Source: JBBIWA01 sp037439425
Lineage (GTDB): Bacteria > Acidobacteriota > Blastocatellia > RBC074
Assembly (NCBI GenBank): GCA_037439425.1
Contig: JBBIWA010000044.1
Coordinates: 1 to 45,333, forward strand
Direction of reading: 5' to 3'
Length of the DNA stretch: 45,333 nt
Below, piece by piece: positions 41,333-45,333 of the stretch. The notes under the pieces are model-generated. The model was given only the letters and a program-made list of their open reading frames with translations. It was not told where the DNA came from and made no database searches. Position 1 is the first letter of the stretch; each line of letters opens with the position of its first letter. The position numbers were made by a program, and so were the translations under genes.

Positions 41333-42073
41333 ATGTCAGACAACTCTAACATCTATCTCTCTGTCATCATTCCTGCTTACAACGAAGCGAAGCGATTACC
41401 AGTCACGCTCGAGCAGGTACTCAGTTACCTGGCAGTTCAATCCTACACTTCTGAGGTGATCATTGTGGATGATGGGTCTACTGACGAAACCAGTCAGCTG
41501 GTGTGTGAGTGGCCTGATAGTCCCGTGCCGCTGCGGCTCACGCAGCACTCAGACCTGAAGAATCACGGGAAGGGAGCGAGCGTGCGGTTGGGGATGCTCG
41601 CGGCACAAGGTCGCTTTCGCCTCTTTATGGATGCCGACAATTCGACAACGATTGATCATATCGAGCGATTCTGGCCGCACTTTGAAGAAGGCTATGATCT
41701 GGTCATCGGCTCGCGCAGCATCAAAGGAGCCTACGTTGCGGTTCACCAGCCCTGGTACAAAGAGCTGGCCGGTCGCATTGGCAATCTGATCATCCGGCTG
41801 CTGGCTGTGCCGGGCATTGCCGATACGCAGGCAGGCTTCAAGATGTTCACCAACGCTTGCGCCGAAGCGGTCTTTGCTCGATTGACGATTGAGCGGTGGG
41901 GCTTTGATGTTGAGGTGCTGGCCATCGCCAGATACCTGGGCTTTCGTATCAAGGAAGCTCCCATCACCTGGATCAATTCCCCCGAAAGCAAGGTGCGAGC
42001 GGGAGCCTATCTGGATGTGCTGGCGGAGGTATGGCGCGTCCGGCGGAATCTCCGCTTAGGTATTTATCGCTAA
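41333..42073 (+). CDS. Family 2 glycosyltransferase, ALG5/DPM1-like
   Basis: This 246-residue GT-A enzyme resembles dolichyl-phosphate glucosyltransferases. It probably transfers a sugar from a nucleotide donor to a polyprenyl phosphate, making a lipid-linked monosaccharide for later transfer outside. Segments are LSVIIPAYNEAKRLPVTLEQ, the first Asp motif EVIIVDDGSTDET, KGASVRLGMLAAQGRFRLFM followed by DADNSTT (the DxD motif), GSRSIKGAYVAVHQPWYKEL and DTQAGFKMFTNACAEAVF. The C-terminal RIKEAPITWINSPESKVRAG is family-typical. There is no GtrA-like membrane domain. The ATG at 41333 has a modest GAGAGGTAG upstream. It lies 120 bases after the YHS-like gene and may be unrelated to it. Confidence 0.93.
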   Translation: MSDNSNIYLSVIIPAYNEAKRLPVTLEQVLSYLAVQSYTSEVIIVDDGSTDETSQLVCEWPDSPVPLRLTQHSDLKNHGKGASVRLGMLAAQGRFRLFMDADNSTTIDHIERFWPHFEEGYDLVIGSRSIKGAYVAVHQPWYKELAGRIGNLIIRLLAVPGIADTQAGFKMFTNACAEAVFARLTIERWGFDVEVLAIARYLGFRIKEAPITWINSPESKVRAGAYLDVLAEVWRVRRNLRLGIYR

Positions 42074-42323
42074 AGGCCGAGATATAGGGTCCAAGAAGAA
42101 TGAGCTACCGATTTGCGCTGAGGAACAAGAGTGGCCCTCCCTTCGATGCGGTGGCCTTTGGCTCTTGGCTAGGCTAGGCCGACATTGGTGAAGATTCTGT
42201 TTTGAAATTCACGCGCTCGTAGATTTCGCTGAGCGGCAATATCACGCTCAGAGATTCGAGCGCCACCTCGTTTGACGAGTAGCGTCTTCTCGGCGCATCT
42301 TTGCACTTCGCTCTAAGCTCTCG

Positions 42324-43034
42324 TTACAGACTATCAGGATCCAGCCCCAGCTCGCGCAACCTGGCAGCCAGACGCTGGGCGCGTTCGGCTTCCTGAGTCG
42401 CGCGGGCCTCAGCTTCACGCCGAGCTTCAGCTTCACGAGCCGCCAACTCGACCTGCTCTCGCTCGGTCAAGAGAAACTCCCCTGTCTGCGGATCGCGCAG
42501 CCGTAAGCTCGCTCTTGTATCCACCAGCTCCAGCCCCAGCACCTGACTCCTCACCATCCCACCGATCACTGCCACACTCACATATTGCCCTCCTTCCAGC
42601 CGATAGGCTAGCAGCGGTCGCGCCAAATACCGATACCACGGATCGAAGATGTAATACTCTGTTACCCCAAGCTGCTGATAGAGCTGCCACTTGGTTTGCA
42701 CATCCTCTTCCCACATCCGCCGCGACAATAGCTCAATAATCACATCCGGTGCCTTGCCTTCTTCCCACGTCTTCCAGCTCTCACGCGGCGGTTCCTTGCT
42801 TACTCTCCGCACCACAAACAGGTTCGGCGCTTTGCTCTTGGTTGGGTCACCTTCGACGTAGTACAGAAGCAGATTGCTGGCGACATAGACCTCCGGATCA
42901 TCAGTGAAGAAGTTGCGTAAGGCAAAGCGCAGATCTATCATCAACTGCGCGTGGAGATCGGTCTCGGCCATCGGCTCACCATCCGACTCAGGATACTCCA
43001 GAGGTTGGACTACTTCGCGTTGACGAAGACTCAT
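42324..43034 (-). CDS. Uma2-family (DUF820) PD-(D/E)XK nuclease-like protein
   Basis: This protein has 236 residues from the ATG at 43034. The nuclease core is PDVIIELLSRRMWEEDVQTK and QLYQQLGVTEYYIFDPW, with the Asp, Glu and Lys of the PD-(D/E)XK site in the right order; NLLLYYVEGDPTKSKAPNLF precedes them. The last 60 residues form an Ala/Glu/Arg coiled coil (REQVELAAREAEARREAEAR) before the typical ending LRELGLDPDSL. Such genes are highly amplified in cyanobacteria and some acidobacteria, and their biological role is not settled. An upstream ATG at 43061 would add nine residues with no similarity. It lies alone between repeat-rich regions. Confidence 0.9.
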   Translation of the reverse strand: MSLRQREVVQPLEYPESDGEPMAETDLHAQLMIDLRFALRNFFTDDPEVYVASNLLLYYVEGDPTKSKAPNLFVVRRVSKEPPRESWKTWEEGKAPDVIIELLSRRMWEEDVQTKWQLYQQLGVTEYYIFDPWYRYLARPLLAYRLEGGQYVSVAVIGGMVRSQVLGLELVDTRASLRLRDPQTGEFLLTEREQVELAAREAEARREAEARATQEAERAQRLAARLRELGLDPDSL

Positions 43035-43265
43035 AAGTACTTCGGCAGAAGGCAGCCACATGTCCGCCAGCCTGAAACGAGGGCTAAAAATCGCGCCTGC
43101 GCTGATGCTTGGGCTAGCCGCACACGCAGCGCCTTATGTTAGATCATTTCTCAACTGACCTCACTACCAGGCCAGGATAGCAAGTGCTGCGTCCCAAAAA
43201 CAATGAACCGCCAATATAAGTTGGTCGGCAAAATAAAGCTGGCATCAATTCCCTAACTCCGGAGA

Positions 43266-43412
43266 GGTCATTCAGGTCGCGCTGCGACGCAGGAGGAGAT
43301 GATGAAGACCTGGGTACGCACGCTGATCTAGCGTGCTTAGTCTGAAGCTGACGGCTCGCTTTATGGAAGTAGGCACGCAAGGATGGGTGCTTACCCAGGA
43401 TTTTCCACAGGA
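43266..43412. repeat. GCACGCT-family repeat (copy C)
   Basis: It reads GGTCATTCAGGTCGCGCTGC, then GACGCAGGAGGAGATGATGA, AGACCTGGGTAC, the hairpin GCACGCT-GATCT-AGCGTGC, TCGCTTTATGGAAGTAGGCA, and CGCAAGGATGGGTGCTTACC, ending in CAGGATTTTCC. It is in the 1133-bp gap from 43062 to 44194, which also holds the composite block at 43571. Confidence 0.75.
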
Positions 43413-43570
43413 GCTCTCTGTTTATAGAGCCTCGTTGAGATTATCTTTCTAACCCCTTTAAGAGCGCCCTGCTATCCACCCTCAAGGCCGCTCCTAAAGG
43501 ACTAGAGAATTTGTAACTGCTAAGGTCGGGAGAATTTGATTGCTTATGATGAACCTGTATCAAGACAAAG

Positions 43571-43812
43571 AGCTCCGTCAGCTCGCGCACGCGGGCAAGA
43601 GCATAGAGCCTGGAGTGACTTGTGGATTGCGGATTTCGGATTTCGGATTGCGAATTGCGAATTGCGGATTTGCCAACCGAGCGACAGCTGGCTGTGATAG
43701 GTTGGGTTCTTTCTTCAGCCCGCGCAGGCGGGCAATAGCATAGAGCCTGGGGTGCAAACCCCGGGAATGAGCAATCACCAAATCGAGCGAGCCCGCGCAG
43801 GCGGGCGACAGC
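43571..43812. repeat. Composite repeat block 2 (inverted relative to 9443-9910)
   Basis: Read on the minus strand it gives the hairpin CGCCCGCCTGCGCGGGC, TTTGGTGATTGCTCATTCC, GGGGTTTGCACCCCAGGCTC, TATGCTATTGCCCGCC, AAGAAAGAACCCAACC, the heptanucleotide array and a third hairpin. This matches block 1 part by part. It also explains the open frames on both strands here, which I do not call. Confidence 0.8.
43620..43668. repeat. Seven-unit heptanucleotide array
   Basis: The units are TTGTGGA, TTGCGGA, TTTCGGA, TTTCGGA, TTGCGAA, TTGCGAA and TTGCGGA. On the other strand they read TCCGCAA-type, as at 9732-9794. The array lies inside the composite block. Confidence 0.85.
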
Positions 43813-43885
43813 GATTAGGTGAAATACGTATGTTCAGTTTATACACCAAGCTCCTCTCTCACCTTATCTTCTCAACAAAACCATG

Positions 43886-43921
43886 CAGCCGTTGATTACG
43901 GACGATTACCGACAACGGCTG
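43886..43921. repeat. Nine-bp inverted repeat with an 18-base loop
   Basis: CAGCCGTTG (43886-43894) pairs with CAACGGCTG (43913-43921). GCCCGTTTCACGGGC (about 43952) and GCCCGCATTCGCGGGC (about 44036) follow as further small hairpins of the same style as the composite block. No gene is visible from 43813 to 44194. Confidence 0.65.
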
Positions 43922-44194
43922 TATGAGTGTAACGGGATGTGTAATGGCTGTCGCCCGTTTCACGGGCTGGGAATCATTTGTCCATCCTCTCCCAGGGTTA
44001 CGCGCTGCGCGCTCCAAGCTGGGCTTTAGGCTAGCGCCCGCATTCGCGGGCTGTGAGGTGCAACTGTGGTCCGAGACCGGTTCTAAGGACTTTCTCGGGC
44101 AAGAGGCTGAAGGGGGCTCAGCTCTCGACTCTTTTTCTCAACTCTTGTAGTCTGTTGCCTTCATTCTTGTGTCATCAGTCAGGGAGATCGCTTT

Positions 44195-45283
44195 ATGGAG
44201 CGGAGAGGAAGAAAGATGCCGGGCATCTGCTCTGCTGTCAATTGGGGTTTGGCTAGTTGGGGAGCGAATCGCAGTTCGCAATTCTGGGAGCTCGCGGCTC
44301 TGCTGGCGCTGGCGCTAATTCCGGCCAGTTGCGCCACGCGCGACATCGCTGCTGAAGCTGGCGACAGAAGAGTCAAAGTGGGAGTTGTCTATGACATCGG
44401 CGGCAAGGACGACCGTTCATTCAATGCGGCCGCTTATCAGGGAGTGTTGCGCGCCAAGAAAGAGCTTCCCATCATATTGCGCGACGTCGAGCCGGGCGAT
44501 CCGACTTCAATTGAGCCAGCGTTACGTGCTTTTGCGCAATATGGCTACAACCTGATCATCGGGGTCGGCTTTGCGCAGGGGCCGATCATCAAACAGGTCG
44601 CTGCCGATTATCCGCAGCTTCACTTCGCGATCATTGATTCGGCCGTGGATTTGCCGAATGTCGCCGGGCTGCTCTTCAAAGAGCACGAAGGCTCGTTTCT
44701 GGTGGGCATGATTGCGGCCTATACGACCAAGACTAATGTGCTCGGATTTGTCGGCGGTATGGACATTCCGCTGATTCACAAGTTCAAGACGGGTTATGAA
44801 GAAGGCGCGCGCTACGTCAATCCCGAGATCCGGGTGCTGCAAAATTACGTGGGTATCACGGACGCTGCCTGGAACAATCCAGGCAAGGGCAGAGAGCTGG
44901 CCAACGCGCAGTACGAACAAGGCGCCGACATCGTCTTTCAGGCCGCCGGCAATTCAGGATTAGGCGTCTTCGATGCTGCCGAAGCTTATCAGAAACTGGC
45001 TATCGGGGTAGACGCCAATCAAAACTGGATCAAACCTGGCTTCATCCTGACGAGCATGCTCAAGCGGATTGACAACGCCGTCTTTAGCATCGTCAAGGAC
45101 GAAGTTGAAGGCAGATTCCAAGGCGGCGTTCACGTCTATGGGCTGGAGAATGAGGGCATCGGCTATGCGATAGATGAATATAACCAACATTTGATCCCAT
45201 CGTGGGTGATTGAGAAAGTCGAGCAGGCGAAGCGTGACATCATCGCCGGCAAGATCAAAGTGACAGATGCCATGGCAAAATAG
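44195..45283 (+). CDS. BMP-family (Med/PnrA-like) substrate-binding lipoprotein
   Basis: This 362-residue ABC-transporter binding protein belongs to the basic membrane protein family, whose studied members bind purine nucleosides. A hydrophobic signal ends in LALIPASC, a plausible lipobox with Cys46. The N-terminal region before it is unusually long and basic, so an internal ATG at 44216 may be the real start. Family blocks are VGVVYDIGGKDDRSFNAAAY, NLIIGVGFAQGPIIKQVAAD, FKEHEGSFLVGMIAA, GFVGGMDIPLIHKFKTGYEE and DIVFQAAGNSGLGVFDAAEA. The C-terminus ends DAMAK. Permease and ATPase genes would be expected downstream, outside this window. The ligand cannot be read from the sequence. Confidence 0.92.
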   Translation: MERRGRKMPGICSAVNWGLASWGANRSSQFWELAALLALALIPASCATRDIAAEAGDRRVKVGVVYDIGGKDDRSFNAAAYQGVLRAKKELPIILRDVEPGDPTSIEPALRAFAQYGYNLIIGVGFAQGPIIKQVAADYPQLHFAIIDSAVDLPNVAGLLFKEHEGSFLVGMIAAYTTKTNVLGFVGGMDIPLIHKFKTGYEEGARYVNPEIRVLQNYVGITDAAWNNPGKGRELANAQYEQGADIVFQAAGNSGLGVFDAAEAYQKLAIGVDANQNWIKPGFILTSMLKRIDNAVFSIVKDEVEGRFQGGVHVYGLENEGIGYAIDEYNQHLIPSWVIEKVEQAKRDIIAGKIKVTDAMAK

Positions 45284-45333
45284 TCGCAGATCAGTAGTGG
45301 GAGCGGAGCGAGCAGCACTTCCTGAAGCGGTGG

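Overview
The window looks like a chromosomal segment of a Gram-negative heterotroph of moderate GC content. My best guess is an acidobacterium of the Blastocatellia type. The guess rests on the mix of two PQQ-type dehydrogenases, a hopanoid or glycolipid glycosyltransferase, secreted cyclophilin and SurA-like proteins, Uma2 nucleases, and intergenic regions full of short palindromic and heptanucleotide repeats. No rRNA or marker gene fixes the taxonomy. There is no prophage, CRISPR array or intact insertion sequence.

Layout. Positions 240-9048 (plus strand) hold a coiled-coil nuclease-like protein and then an envelope or exopolysaccharide set: a YdcF-like protein, a NodU/CmcH carbamoyltransferase, a group 4 glycosyltransferase, a WcaJ/PglC-like sugar-phosphate transferase and a geranylgeranyl-reductase-like flavoprotein. 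A dead REP-associated transposase with its REP sequences lies among them. Positions 10075-15375 (minus strand) hold a housekeeping cluster in the order radA, yacL-like PIN-TRAM, ispD, ispF and pyrimidine-nucleoside phosphorylase. The first four keep the neighbourhood known from Bacillus and its relatives. Positions 16000-18699 hold a compact membrane-lipid module: a four-helix EamA protein, a second EamA domain fused to an HpnI/ceramide-type glycosyltransferase, and a SurA-like chaperone.

Positions 19045-35555 hold an aromatic amino acid super-cluster: an aromatic/aspartate aminotransferase, a secreted amidohydrolase, trpE, a double-domain cyclophilin, trpG, trpD, an insertion-scarred gap, trpC, trpF, trpB, a PQQ-type sugar dehydrogenase, trpA, chorismate mutase, DAHP synthase and prephenate dehydrogenase. 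All seven trp functions are present, together with the entry step of the shikimate pathway and the tyrosine branch. Export-related genes with no obvious link to the pathway are wedged between trp genes. Positions 35611-45333 hold a HAMP-GAF-GGDEF diguanylate cyclase, tRNA-Ala(CGC) with a clear promoter, a PQQ alcohol/glucose dehydrogenase, a secreted YHS-like protein, an ALG5-like glycosyltransferase, a Uma2 nuclease and a BMP-family substrate-binding lipoprotein.

The most unusual content is outside the genes. At least five dispersed repeat families are present: (i) a 100-190 bp element built on a GCACGCT/AGCGTGC hairpin; (ii) a composite block with GCCCG/CGGGC hairpins, found in opposite orientation 34 kb apart; (iii) seven-nucleotide tandem arrays; (iv) a palindromic element whose inner stem varies with compensating base changes; (v) an element of about 140 bp with ATGCCACRAG arms. 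The trpD-trpC gap is a graveyard holding remnants of an ADP-ribosylglycohydrolase, an IS630 transposase, a DUF433 gene with a truncated partner, and a DUF4351-like tail. The most interesting protein-level observation is the EamA plus EamA-glycosyltransferase pair, which may be a lipid glycosyltransferase physically joined to half of its own flippase.
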